DNA from: Sulfuritalea sp.
Lineage (GTDB): Bacteria; Pseudomonadota; Gammaproteobacteria; Burkholderiales; Rhodocyclaceae
Reading direction: 5' to 3'
Assembly (NCBI GenBank): GCA_021738105.1
Contig: JAIPCS010000168.1
Span: forward strand, 1 to 7,441
Length of the DNA stretch: 7,441 nt
Below the pieces are notes generated by a model. That model saw only the letters and a list, made by a program, of their open reading frames with translations. It was not told the DNA's origin and ran no database searches. A program made the position numbers and the translations under genes. This document shows, one piece after another, positions 1-6,598 of this stretch (positions are counted from its first letter, which is position 1; every line of letters starts with the position of its first letter).

Positions 1-526
1 CATCGTTGGCATAGATTCGCAGATTGCCGCCATGCAAGCTTTGCACCATGTCCTCGGCAAAGTCGACATGTGTAGCCGCGAGGGTAATTGCTGTAGGCAA
101 ACCTCGCGCCACCTCCAACGCAAAACTCGGTCCGGTGAGCGCGCCACAACGGGGATCGCCGCCCATCACCTCGGCCACGATCTGATGCGGCAGCAGTCCG
201 CTGCCGGCTTCCAATCCTTTGCACGCCCAGATAAAAGGCATTGTCGGCGCAACGCTCCTGATCTGCTCAAGGAGCGGCCTCAGTCCAGCCAGTGGCGCCG
301 CGAGAATAGCCAGGTCGGCACCGTCCAGCGCCGTCTTGAAATCTGAACTTATGTGCAATGCGGCCGGAAAGGGGCAGGCCGGAAGATAGCGATGGTTTTC
401 GCGCCGGCTGGACATGTCCAAAGCGTTCTCGGCATCTCGTGACCACAGGACAACTTCATGCCGCGCGGCAAAGGCAATCGCCAGAGCGGTACCCCACGCT
501 CCGCCGCCGAGAATGGCTATTCGCAT
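1..526 (-). CDS. gpsA: NAD(P)-dependent glycerol-3-phosphate dehydrogenase, N-terminal part (runs off window)
   Basis: GpsA reduces dihydroxyacetone phosphate to sn-glycerol 3-phosphate in the cytoplasm, supplying the backbone for phospholipids. About 175 codons are present of a family length near 330; the 3' part lies beyond base 1. Visible motifs are the N-terminal Rossmann loop GGGAWGTAL (residues 7-15), ENHRYLP (43-49), CKGLE with the conserved Lys103 (102-106), and GPSFALEVARGLPTA (132-146). All are typical of the family. The ATG at 526 is preceded by a weak purine-rich AGGCGG, and the protein begins at the Rossmann strand as expected. It lies 51 bases after the SH3-protein stop and is probably the last visible member of the leftward operon. 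secB next to gpsA is also the E. coli arrangement. The frame is intact as far as it can be read. Confidence 0.95.
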   Translation of the reverse strand, partial: MRIAILGGGAWGTALAIAFAARHEVVLWSRDAENALDMSSRRENHRYLPACPFPAALHISSDFKTALDGADLAILAAPLAGLRPLLEQIRSVAPTMPFIWACKGLEAGSGLLPHQIVAEVMGGDPRCGALTGPSFALEVARGLPTAITLAATHVDFAEDMVQSLHGGNLRIYAND

Positions 527-577
527 AGCATGCCGCCTGCCAAGTGGTCGATCATGGCTTGACCAAAGGTACGGACT

Positions 578-1024
578 CTACAAACCCCAGACCTGCGACA
601 CCTTCAAATAACCGCTTTGTCCGTCGCGATGTCTGACCTTGGCCCAACCTGCGGAAGGTATCTCGAGAAGCTCCAACAACACATCCCGTTCGGCCTCGAA
701 CACCAGCGGAGCCGCATCCTCCGCAGCCGAACGCACTTGTGCACGCTCAGCCCGTACGATGACATTGCGCTTCTCTGTGAGATGCGTTTTCTCGATCCAG
801 GCCAGGTCACCCTGGCTGTCGCGTACCTTGGACCAACCCTCGAGATTGACCACAAGTTCAACGGGCGTGCCTGCGAGGGCCACATACAGGGGTTTTGCCT
901 TGGCCGACGGTGCGTCATACATCGGTGCCGGCTCTGCAATTGTCAAGTAGTCAAGGGCATGAGCCGTCCCGGTGGCCAACACTGCCAGCGGCAGTAGCGC
1001 AACAATTGACCGCCGTATCACCAT
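578..1024 (-). CDS. Secreted protein with two SH3-like (SH3_4-type) repeats
   Basis: This is a 148-residue exported protein of unknown role. Residues 1-24 look like a Sec signal peptide: MVIRR, a hydrophobic core, and a likely cleavage after AHA. The mature part is two similar halves. The first (about 27-82) holds GWSKVRDSQGDLAWI and the second (about 87-145) holds GWAKVRHRDGQSGYL. The repeated GW-KVR-x-G-x-WI/GYL pattern is typical of bacterial SH3-like domains of the SH3_4 kind, which often bind peptidoglycan or mediate envelope contacts. The start ATG lies only 7 bases after the secB stop with no clear Shine-Dalgarno, so translation is probably coupled to secB. The function is not established; a periplasmic, wall-associated role is inference from the domain and signal peptide. 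Confidence 0.85.
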   Translation of the reverse strand: MVIRRSIVALLPLAVLATGTAHALDYLTIAEPAPMYDAPSAKAKPLYVALAGTPVELVVNLEGWSKVRDSQGDLAWIEKTHLTEKRNVIVRAERAQVRSAAEDAAPLVFEAERDVLLELLEIPSAGWAKVRHRDGQSGYLKVSQVWGL

Positions 1025-1031
1025 CGCCGAG

Positions 1032-1487
1032 TTATTGCAGCTGAATCCGGCTTTCGCCCTGCTCGGCCTCAGCCAAACGCTGCTGATACAGCGACTCGAA
1101 ATTTACCGGGGCAAGAATCACCGGGGGGAATCCGGCGCGATTGATTGCGTCAGAGATGGTCTCGCGAGCATAGGGAAAAAGAATATTGGGACAGGCCACG
1201 GCAAGAATCGGCTCCAGATCTTCTTCGGGCACATTGCGAATCTGAAAGATTCCGGCTTTTACAACCTCGACCAGAAAAAACACCTTTTCGCCTTCTTTCG
1301 CATTGACCGTAATGGTCAGGGCCACTTCGTACATGCCATCACCGATGGTGTTCCCGGTGCTCTGAATCTGTACCTCGATGCTGGGTGTCTCGCGTTCCAG
1401 AAACACCTGTGGTGCGTTGGGTACTTCGATGGAGAGATCTTTGACGTAAATCTTTTCGATGCTGAAAACCGGCTGCTCGTCGCTCAT
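1032..1487 (-). CDS. secB: Protein-export chaperone SecB
   Basis: SecB is a cytoplasmic tetrameric chaperone. It keeps preproteins unfolded and passes them to SecA at the Sec translocon. The 151-residue length is normal. Family hallmarks are KDLSIEVPNAPQVF near residues 16-29, the central VEVVKAGIF segment (73-81) and CPNILFPYARE (99-109), followed by an INRAGFPP stretch and a Gln/Glu-rich tail. The start is the ATG at 1487. The upstream 35 bases after grxC hold no convincing Shine-Dalgarno, so coupling to the operon is likely. It sits between grxC and the SH3 protein, as in the conserved rhodanese-grxC-secB-gpsA cluster. Clients within this window could include the exported SH3 protein, EnvC and CtpA, but that is inference. 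Confidence 0.97.
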   Translation of the reverse strand: MSDEQPVFSIEKIYVKDLSIEVPNAPQVFLERETPSIEVQIQSTGNTIGDGMYEVALTITVNAKEGEKVFFLVEVVKAGIFQIRNVPEEDLEPILAVACPNILFPYARETISDAINRAGFPPVILAPVNFESLYQQRLAEAEQGESRIQLQ

Positions 1488-1522
1488 AATGAATGGGTCG
1501 GTAAGTGGAAAAGGGGGTAATT

Positions 1523-1780
1523 CTACGCGGCCAGCAGCGAATCGAGCGTCCCTTGCCGGTCCAGATCGTAGAGATCATCGCAGCCACCGACATGTGTCTC
1601 ACCGATAAAAATCTGCGGCACGCTTCTGCGGCCGGTCTTTTCCGCCATCTCAATGCGACGCTGAGGTTCCTGGTCGACGCGCACTTTTTCGATATCAGTG
1701 ACGCCCTTGCGAGCCAGCAATTGTTCCGCACGTGAGCAATAAGGACAATACGCGGAGGTGTACATCAGAACTTTGGCCAT
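1523..1780 (-). CDS. grxC: Glutaredoxin 3
   Basis: This small dithiol glutaredoxin reduces disulfides and glutathionylated proteins using glutathione in the cytoplasm. It is 85 residues, the usual size. The redox motif CPYC is at residues 12-15, the cis-proline segment SVPQIFI at 53-59 and the glutathione-binding GGCDD at 65-69; Cys67 is the extra cysteine common in Grx3. The start is the ATG at 1780, with GGAG on the minus strand (bases 1790-1787) at 6-base spacing. The rhodanese stop lies 14 bases upstream. Its place between the rhodanese and secB matches the E. coli yibN-grxC-secB order, so the symbol is assigned with good confidence. Confidence 0.96.
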   Translation of the reverse strand: MAKVLMYTSAYCPYCSRAEQLLARKGVTDIEKVRVDQEPQRRIEMAEKTGRRSVPQIFIGETHVGGCDDLYDLDRQGTLDSLLAA

Positions 1781-1786
1781 TCAATA

Positions 1787-1790
1787 CTCC
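1787..1790 (-). promoter_or_regulatory. Ribosome binding site of grxC
   Basis: GGAG on the minus strand, six bases before the grxC ATG at 1780. It is the clearest Shine-Dalgarno in the leftward operon and fixes the glutaredoxin start. Confidence 0.75.
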
Positions 1791-1794
1791 ACAC

Positions 1795-2205
1795 TCATGA
1801 CTTGGTGGTAAGCGGAAGATTGGCATCCAGCCAGCCCGAGATCCCTCCGTTGAGGCTGAATACCTTCTCGAAACCGGACTTCTTCAGTTGCCCGCAGGCG
1901 GACGACGATCGATTACCCGATGCGCAGCAGATGATGACCGGCCGATCCTTGAACTTTTCGATCTCCGACATTCGCTTCTCGAGCTGAGTCAAAGTAATGT
2001 GCCGGGCACCGGCAATATGACCGGAATCCCATTCGCCGGTTTCACGCACGTCCAGCACCAATGCATCTTCGCGATTCATCAACAGCGTCGCCTGCGCAGG
2101 TGTCAGGTTTGCTGCACCTCCACCTGAAATCAAGGGCCACAACAACATGGCGCCGCTTGAGACAGCGACCGCCACCCAGATGATGTTCTGTTGCACAAAT
2201 TCCAT
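1795..2205 (-). CDS. Membrane-anchored single-domain rhodanese (YibN-like)
   Basis: This is a 136-residue predicted sulfurtransferase. Residues 8-26 form one hydrophobic transmembrane segment, followed by a GGGAAN linker and a complete rhodanese domain (about 34-131). Domain landmarks are VLDVRE (50-55), GHIAGARHI (62-70), the active-site loop CASGNRS with the predicted persulfide-carrying Cys94 (94-100), and LNGGISGW (118-125). The very short, uncharged N-terminus and basic downstream region suggest the catalytic domain faces the cytoplasm. Its start lies 5 bases after the ArsR stop, with AGGGA overlapping the end of arsR, so the two are probably translationally coupled. It precedes grxC as yibN does in E. 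coli. The sulfur donor and acceptor cannot be told from sequence. Confidence 0.92.
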   Translation of the reverse strand: MEFVQQNIIWVAVAVSSGAMLLWPLISGGGAANLTPAQATLLMNREDALVLDVRETGEWDSGHIAGARHITLTQLEKRMSEIEKFKDRPVIICCASGNRSSSACGQLKKSGFEKVFSLNGGISGWLDANLPLTTKS

Positions 2206-2210
2206 TTCGT

Positions 2211-2537
2211 CTATTCCCTGAATCCGGGGACGCCGCAGAAAACTTCGCGCATCAAAGCGATGAGCTGAAGAATTCGATGATCAGCGATCCGGTAAAAAAC
2301 TCGATTGGCATCCTTGCGGGTCTGCAGGACACCCTTGTCTCGCAAAATGGCGAGGTGCTGCGAAATATTGCTTTGCGAAGTACCGACTGCCTCAACGATA
2401 TCCTGCACACAAGTTTCCTGATCTCCTATTACACACAGAATTTTCAGGCGCAAGGGATGCGAGATCGCTTTCAATGATCGCGCGGCCGTTTCAATATGTT
2501 CCTGCTTGCCAATCAATTCGAGGATTGCTGGGTTCAT
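2211..2537 (-). CDS. ArsR/SmtB-family repressor, possibly persulfide- or thiol-responsive
   Basis: This is a 108-residue winged-helix repressor of the ArsR family. It shows SHPLRLKIL (26-34), the recognition helix around SQSNISQHL (54-62), LRDKGVL (65-71) and the wing [11 protein letters not shown] (74-84). It contains three cysteines. Cys35 (in KILC) and Cys101 (in VFCG) are 66 residues apart. That is the spacing and context of the persulfide-sensing pair of SqrR (Cys41/Cys107) and BigR. Cys43 lies in ETCVQD, where metal-sensing ArsR proteins have a CxC motif, but the second cysteine is Gln45. A classical arsenic or cadmium site is therefore incomplete. It heads the leftward operon just before the rhodanese and probably autoregulates from the adjacent intergenic region. 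A sulfur signal is inference; a metal signal remains possible. Confidence 0.9.
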   Translation of the reverse strand: MNPAILELIGKQEHIETAARSLKAISHPLRLKILCVIGDQETCVQDIVEAVGTSQSNISQHLAILRDKGVLQTRKDANRVFYRIADHRILQLIALMREVFCGVPGFRE

Positions 2538-2632
2538 GCGTTGCGTTCCCGAGGTTGTGTAATCTGGATACCGCTGGTGGTAATTTTGAATATTATAGAA
2601 TACTGCTTTTGATCTGCGTTAAGGTCTTGACC
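2538..2632. promoter_or_regulatory. Divergent promoter region between arsR and gpmA
   Basis: These 95 bases are the only place from which both operons can start. The centre (2581-2604) is strikingly AT-rich compared with its surroundings. On the minus strand it contains a perfect TATAAT (bases 2597-2592), about 55 bases before the arsR ATG; no good -35 hexamer was found at 17 bases. On the plus strand TAGAAT (2596-2601) could be the gpmA -10, again with a poor -35. GAATA occurs twice, 10 bases apart (2589-2593 and 2599-2603), with a weak imperfect dyad centred on TATA at 2594-2597. An ArsR operator here would cover both -10 elements. The promoters and operator are inferred from position and hexamer match only. 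Confidence 0.5.
2621..2624 (+). promoter_or_regulatory. Ribosome binding site of gpmA
   Basis: AAGG ends eight bases before the ATG at 2633. It supports that start over the longer open frame that reaches back to 2474 and would overlap arsR. Confidence 0.6.
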
Positions 2633-3382
2633 ATGTACAAGATAGTGTTGTTGCGCCACGGTGAATCATTATGGAACCAGGAAAATCGTTTCACTGGTTG
2701 GACCGATGTCGGGCTCACCGAGAAAGGTCTGGCCGAAGCAATCGCCGCAGGGCAGTTGTTGAAAAGCGAGGGTTTCAGTTTTGACGTTGCCTACACTTCG
2801 GTGCTGCGCCGTGCGATCAAGACGCTATGGACAGTTCTTGAGGAAATGGATCGGATGTGGATTCCGGTACACCATTCATGGCGCCTCAACGAACGCCACT
2901 ACGGGGCATTGCAAGGGCTAAACAAGGCCGAAACCGCAAGCAAATTTGGTGACGAGCAGGTTTTGATCTGGCGCCGGGCCTATGACACGCCCCCGCCGCC
3001 GCTGGCTGAAGACGATCCACGCCTGGAAATCACCAATCCACGCTACGCGGATCTCCCCGCTGAAGAGTTCCCTCGAACAGAGTGTCTCAAGGACACCGTC
3101 GATCGATTTCTTCCCTACTGGCATGCCACCATCGCCCCTGCGGTCAAGTCCGGCCAGAAGGTCATCATTGCAGCGCACGGCAACAGTTTGCGCGCGCTGA
3201 TCAAGTACCTCGACAACGTGTCCGATGCCGATATCGTCGGCCTCAACATTCCAACTGCGCAGCCGCTGGTCTATGAACTCGACACCGACCTGAAGCCGAT
3301 TCGCAATTACTATCTGGGCGATCAGGACGCGATCAAGGCCGCCATGCAGGCGGTGGCAAACCAGGGCAAAGCCAAGGAGTGA
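2633..3382 (+). CDS. gpmA: 2,3-bisphosphoglycerate-dependent phosphoglycerate mutase
   Basis: GpmA interconverts 3- and 2-phosphoglycerate in glycolysis and gluconeogenesis through a phosphohistidine intermediate. The protein is 249 residues, the normal length. Residues 8-12 are RHGES with the phosphorylated His9. [13 protein letters not shown] follows (20-32), then LRRAIKT (58-64), LNERHYG with catalytic Glu87 (85-91) and AHGNSLRAL with the second His182 (181-189). The start at 2633 gives the family-typical [12 protein letters not shown]; a longer frame upstream adds residues unlike the family. It opens the rightward operon and its stop overlaps the envC start by three bases. In E. coli the corresponding place beside envC is held by gpmM, an unrelated cofactor-independent mutase. 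Confidence 0.97.
   Translation: MYKIVLLRHGESLWNQENRFTGWTDVGLTEKGLAEAIAAGQLLKSEGFSFDVAYTSVLRRAIKTLWTVLEEMDRMWIPVHHSWRLNERHYGALQGLNKAETASKFGDEQVLIWRRAYDTPPPPLAEDDPRLEITNPRYADLPAEEFPRTECLKDTVDRFLPYWHATIAPAVKSGQKVIIAAHGNSLRALIKYLDNVSDADIVGLNIPTAQPLVYELDTDLKPIRNYYLGDQDAIKAAMQAVANQGKAKE
3374..3379 (+). promoter_or_regulatory. AAGGAG overlapping the annotated envC start
   Basis: A strong Shine-Dalgarno sequence lies at the very end of gpmA, but it touches the only in-frame GTG (3379) rather than preceding it. The in-frame codon at a normal distance is CTG at 3385, five bases downstream. The envC start is therefore uncertain by two codons, and a rare CTG start is possible. Confidence 0.5.
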
Positions 3383-4644
3383 GGCTGTGTGCCCCGGGTA
3401 ACACGGGGAAACCAGTAGCAGAGTTTCTGGGTGGCTTCCCTGCGTTGCCACTGATACTCGTCCTGGCTTTTGCGACCCTATCAAGCGCAACCGTTTCTGC
3501 TGCAAGCGTCGAGGCTCAAAAAGGCGAGCTGAAAGACCTGAAAAGTCGCATCAAGGTCTTGCGTCGAGACGTTGCCGCCGCCGAGAAGTCCAAAAGCCAT
3601 GTCGTCGATCAATTGCGCGAGACCGAATCTGCGATTTCAAATACCAGCCGGCGGCTGCATCAACTGGGGAGTGAAAATGCCGAAGCCAGGAAACAACTGG
3701 CCCGCCTCGATGCGCAAAGAAAGCGTCTGGACCAACAAACTGCGGCGCAGCAAAAGCAACTGGCACTGCTCTTGAATCACCAGCTCGCCGGCAGTGATTC
3801 AGATGCGCTAAAGCTCCTGCTGTCAGGCCGTGACCCCAACCAATCGGCACGTGATCGCTATTTCCTGACTCAGTTGTCGCGCGCCAAAGCCGATCTCCTA
3901 CTGCAAATTCGTGACATTGCCGCCGAAAAGAAAGTTCTGGCCGAAGAAGCACGAGAACGTCAGGCTCGGCTGGCTGAAATTGAGCGTCACCAGAAACAGG
4001 AGCGCGCTCAACTGCTCGCACGCAAACAGCAGCGGCAGGCCACCCTCGGCAAGATTGCCCAACGCTTGAAAGCTCAGCGACGTGAAATCAACACGCTCAA
4101 ACGTGATGAGCAGCGTCTGACAAAATTGATCTCTGGATTGGCGCGGCGCGGAGAAAAACCCGGATCCCGGACGCAATCCGGCTCTGAAAATGCGGTGATG
4201 GGCAGATCGACCAATATCAAGAGCTACGATCCGGGACGAGTGGGTGGTGCATTTGCAACATTGCGCGGCAAGCTCTCATTGCCGGTGAAGGGCCACGTTG
4301 CGGGGCGCTTCGGCCATCACCGCGAGGAAGGCGGTGCCACCTGGCGGGGCCTGTTCATTCGGGCTGCCGAGGGTACAGCAGTCAAGGCCGTGGCGGACGG
4401 GTCAGTGGTCTTCTCGGATTGGTTGCGCGGTTTCGGCAACCTGTTGATCATCGATCACGGCGACGACTTTCTTTCGATCTATGGCAACAACGAGTCCCTG
4501 TTGACTTCCGTTGGCACCCCCGTCAATAACGGCGAAGCTGTCGCGACTGTGGGAAACAGCGGCGGCAACCCGGAGTCGGGTTTATACTTTGAACTTCGAC
4601 ATCGGGGCCAGCCGTTCGATCCCCTGAAATGGACCGGAAGCTAG
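3379..4644 (+). CDS. envC: Murein hydrolase activator EnvC (coiled coil plus degenerate LytM/M23 domain)
   Basis: EnvC-type proteins sit in the periplasm at the septum and activate N-acetylmuramoyl-L-alanine amidases for daughter-cell separation. This one is 421 residues, close to E. coli EnvC. Residues about 19-42 form a signal peptide ending near VSAAS. Residues about 45-255 are a long Lys/Arg/Glu/Gln-rich coiled coil. Residues about 300-420 are an M23 (LytM) domain: [12 protein letters not shown] (301-312), [11 protein letters not shown] (351-361), ATVGNSGG (389-396), YFELRHRG (403-410). Expected zinc ligands are replaced: WRGLF at 322-326 instead of HxGxD, YGN at 368-370 instead of YGH, and GLYFE at 401-405 instead of HxHFE. 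It is therefore predicted to be an activator rather than an enzyme. The GTG start overlaps the gpmA stop (GTGA); see the nearby Shine-Dalgarno entry for the ambiguity. Confidence 0.92.
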   Translation: MRLCAPGNTGKPVAEFLGGFPALPLILVLAFATLSSATVSAASVEAQKGELKDLKSRIKVLRRDVAAAEKSKSHVVDQLRETESAISNTSRRLHQLGSENAEARKQLARLDAQRKRLDQQTAAQQKQLALLLNHQLAGSDSDALKLLLSGRDPNQSARDRYFLTQLSRAKADLLLQIRDIAAEKKVLAEEARERQARLAEIERHQKQERAQLLARKQQRQATLGKIAQRLKAQRREINTLKRDEQRLTKLISGLARRGEKPGSRTQSGSENAVMGRSTNIKSYDPGRVGGAFATLRGKLSLPVKGHVAGRFGHHREEGGATWRGLFIRAAEGTAVKAVADGSVVFSDWLRGFGNLLIIDHGDDFLSIYGNNESLLTSVGTPVNNGEAVATVGNSGGNPESGLYFELRHRGQPFDPLKWTGS

Positions 4645-4685
4645 CCAATCTCGCGCTACACTTGCAGTCCCGTGGTCATACAATC

Positions 4686-4689
4686 GGAG
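4686..4689 (+). promoter_or_regulatory. Ribosome binding site of ctpA
   Basis: GGAG lies five bases before the ATG at 4695. It decides that start over an in-frame ATG at 4629 that lies inside the end of envC. Confidence 0.75.
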
Positions 4690-4694
4690 TTCCT

Positions 4695-6092
4695 ATGAGC
4701 AGCAAACTGCAGCAAATTGGTCTGGTGGCAACGGGGCTGATCGCAGGCGTCCTTCTGAGCCTGAATTTTTCCGCCAGCGCAGGCAAGGACGCCGCTGCGT
4801 CGTCGCTGCCTATCGAAGAGCTGCGCAGCTTTGCCGACGTCTATAACGCCATCAAGCAAGGCTATGTCGAGCCCGTAGAGGACAAAACGCTGATTACTCA
4901 TGCGATCAGCGGCATGCTGGCCAATCTGGATCCCCATTCGGCGTATCTCGATGCGGACTCTTTCAAGGATCTCCAGGTCAGCACCCAGGGCGAATTCGGC
5001 GGCCTGGGCATTGAAGTAGGTATGGAAGACGGCTTCGTCAAAGTGGTGTCGCCGATAGAGGACACACCCGCCTACAAGGCCGGGTTGAAACCCGGTGACC
5101 TGATCATCAAACTTGATGACACGCTGGTCAAAGGGCTCACACTCAGCGACGCGGTCAAAAAAATGCGAGGCAAACCCAAAACTCAACTCCGGCTTACTGT
5201 CGTGCGCAAGGGTGAGGCAAAGCCGTTCGAAGTTACGCTGACACGCGAGATCATCAAGGTTCAAAGTGTCAAATCCAAATTGCTCGAAACCGGCTACGGC
5301 TACCTGCGAGTGACTCAGTTTCAGGAGGAAACCACTTCGGACGTCGTCAAACATCTCGGAAAACTGATGAAAGCGGACAAGGATGCCAAGGGCGAGGGTA
5401 TCAAAGGCCTGGTACTTGATCTGCGCAATGATCCCGGTGGCCTGCTCAACGGTGCGGTGGGTGTGTCGGCAGCATTCCTGCAACCTAAAATTCTGGTTAC
5501 ATCGACCGATGGCCGTACTGATGACGCCAAGCGCCGGTATCTGGCCAGTCGGGAGGACTACCAGCGCGGGCGACGCGATGACTTCATGAAGAAACTCCCG
5601 GCCTTCGCCAAGACGGTGCCCATGATTGTGCTGGTCAATGGTGGCTCGGCCTCCGCCTCGGAGATTGTTGCCGGCGCTCTGCAGGACCACAAGCGCGCCG
5701 TGGTGATGGGTACCCAGACTTTCGGCAAGGGCTCTGTGCAAACCGTTCTGCCGTTATCCAACAATGCTGCGATCAAACTCACCACCGCACGCTACTACAC
5801 GCCGTCCGGTCGATCGATTCAGGCCAAGGGCATCACACCGGACATCATCGTCGAGGAAACGGAAAACGGCGGATCACGAGAGCGGGTGCGCGAAGCTGAC
5901 TTGCAGCGTCATTTGGGCAATGACAAGGACCCATCGGCGGAAACCCCCAAGAAGCAAACAAAGAACGAAAAGAAAGACAATGCCGACGAAGACGCTTCGC
6001 CCCATGCGCCGCTTGAGTTTGCTTCAAAGAAGGACTACCAACTTGGTCAGGCTGTGAACCTGCTGAAAGCGCTGCAGATTCTCAAGCACTGA
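4695..6092 (+). CDS. ctpA: Carboxyl-terminal processing peptidase, S41 family (CtpA)
   Basis: CtpA proteases trim or degrade envelope proteins from the C-terminus in the periplasm, often cell-wall hydrolases. The product is 465 residues. A signal peptide or membrane anchor occupies about residues 6-30 (LQQIGLVATGLIAGVLLSL). A helical region with LDPHSAYLD follows, then a PDZ domain with GGLGIEVG and AGLKPGDLI (about 95-180). The S41 core contains LDLRNDPGG, GGSASASE with predicted nucleophile Ser320, and FGKGSVQ with Lys345 and Gln349. The 25-residue Ser-Lys distance matches known CTPs. After YYTPSGRSIQ and KGITPD comes a charged Lys/Asp/Glu linker and a short C-terminal helical segment. It lies 50 bases after envC; a role with EnvC in wall-hydrolase control is inference. 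Confidence 0.96.
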   Translation: MSSKLQQIGLVATGLIAGVLLSLNFSASAGKDAAASSLPIEELRSFADVYNAIKQGYVEPVEDKTLITHAISGMLANLDPHSAYLDADSFKDLQVSTQGEFGGLGIEVGMEDGFVKVVSPIEDTPAYKAGLKPGDLIIKLDDTLVKGLTLSDAVKKMRGKPKTQLRLTVVRKGEAKPFEVTLTREIIKVQSVKSKLLETGYGYLRVTQFQEETTSDVVKHLGKLMKADKDAKGEGIKGLVLDLRNDPGGLLNGAVGVSAAFLQPKILVTSTDGRTDDAKRRYLASREDYQRGRRDDFMKKLPAFAKTVPMIVLVNGGSASASEIVAGALQDHKRAVVMGTQTFGKGSVQTVLPLSNNAAIKLTTARYYTPSGRSIQAKGITPDIIVEETENGGSRERVREADLQRHLGNDKDPSAETPKKQTKNEKKDNADEDASPHAPLEFASKKDYQLGQAVNLLKALQILKH

Positions 6093-6108
6093 TACCGGAA
6101 CGCGTGCG

Positions 6109-6591
6109 ATGAGCAGAATGACCCCGGAAAAAGCACGCGAATTGCGCGATGAAAAGCGCGACGGGAAGCACCGTGTGCGACCCGCCGCCTTCGTTCCTCA
6201 GCCAGGCACACGCAAACATCGTGAACTGCGCTTCGACCACCGCCATCCCGAGCATGTCGAGGAAGCCCGCAAACTGCTCTCCGGACTCGAAGGCATGGAT
6301 ATCGATACCGGACTTGCGCCTTTCAGTCTTTCAATCTGGTACGAAATCAGCGACTACTCTCTGGAAGGGCTGGAGGCCGCGCTGGTCAGGCAGGGTTTTC
6401 ACCTCGACAAGAGCCTTTACAGCAAATTCATGCGGGCACTGGTCTATTTCTGCGAAGAAACCCAGATGCGCAACATGCGCGTACCCGAACGCCTGATCAA
6501 GAAATCCCACGATATTTACTCCAAAGCCTGGGAACACCACCCTCACGGCGATCATGACGACACCCCGCCCGAGCTGAGGCAGGAAAGGTAA
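6109..6591 (+). CDS. Conserved-looking protein of unknown function with His/Asp-rich C-terminus
   Basis: This 160-residue protein is not one I recognise. No signal peptide or membrane segment is visible, so it is probably cytoplasmic. The N-terminal third is very basic and hydrophilic (about 1-45, many Arg/Lys). The middle (about 47-130) looks folded, with alternating hydrophobic positions, an IWYEISDYSLEGLEAAL helix-like stretch and ALVYFCEETQ. The tail WEHHPHGDHDD (about 141-151) is rich in His and Asp and could bind metal. It starts 16 bases after ctpA, with GGAA eight bases before the ATG; a second in-frame ATG three codons later is an alternative. It ends seven bases before the next gene, so co-transcription is very likely. 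Coding is supported by tight operon packing and a steady reading frame, not by homology. Confidence 0.8.
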   Translation: MSRMTPEKARELRDEKRDGKHRVRPAAFVPQPGTRKHRELRFDHRHPEHVEEARKLLSGLEGMDIDTGLAPFSLSIWYEISDYSLEGLEAALVRQGFHLDKSLYSKFMRALVYFCEETQMRNMRVPERLIKKSHDIYSKAWEHHPHGDHDDTPPELRQER

Positions 6592-6598
6592 AACCCCG

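Noticed and set aside
32..346. Short plus-strand open frames at the left edge (32-346 and 414-611)
   Set aside because: They are antisense to gpsA, whose motifs are clear on the minus strand, and their Arg/Ser/His-rich translations look like shadow frames.
972..1520. Open frame of 182 codons on the plus strand across secB
   Set aside because: It is antisense to secB and the start of the SH3 gene and shows no domain. SecB on the other strand is unmistakable.
2474..2632. N-terminal extension of gpmA back to an ATG at 2474
   Set aside because: It would overlap arsR and the divergent promoter and add residues not found in the family. The ATG at 2633 has a Shine-Dalgarno and gives the standard N-terminus.
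2918..3505. Open frame of 195 codons on the minus strand opposite gpmA and the start of envC
   Set aside because: It crosses the junction of two real plus-strand genes, has no motif and no convincing ribosome binding site.
4662..4684. Possible internal promoter before ctpA (TTGCAG and TACAAT)
   Set aside because: The spacing between the hexamers is only about 11 bases, and a start site there would leave no room for the ribosome binding site.
4629..4694. ctpA start at the in-frame ATG at 4629
   Set aside because: That ATG lies inside the end of envC. The ATG at 4695 has GGAG at ideal spacing and places the hydrophobic export signal at the N-terminus.
4656..5741. Long open frame of 361 codons on the minus strand opposite ctpA
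   Set aside because: It lies entirely antisense to the well-supported S41 peptidase. Its translation has no recognisable motif, and such frames are common opposite GC-rich genes.
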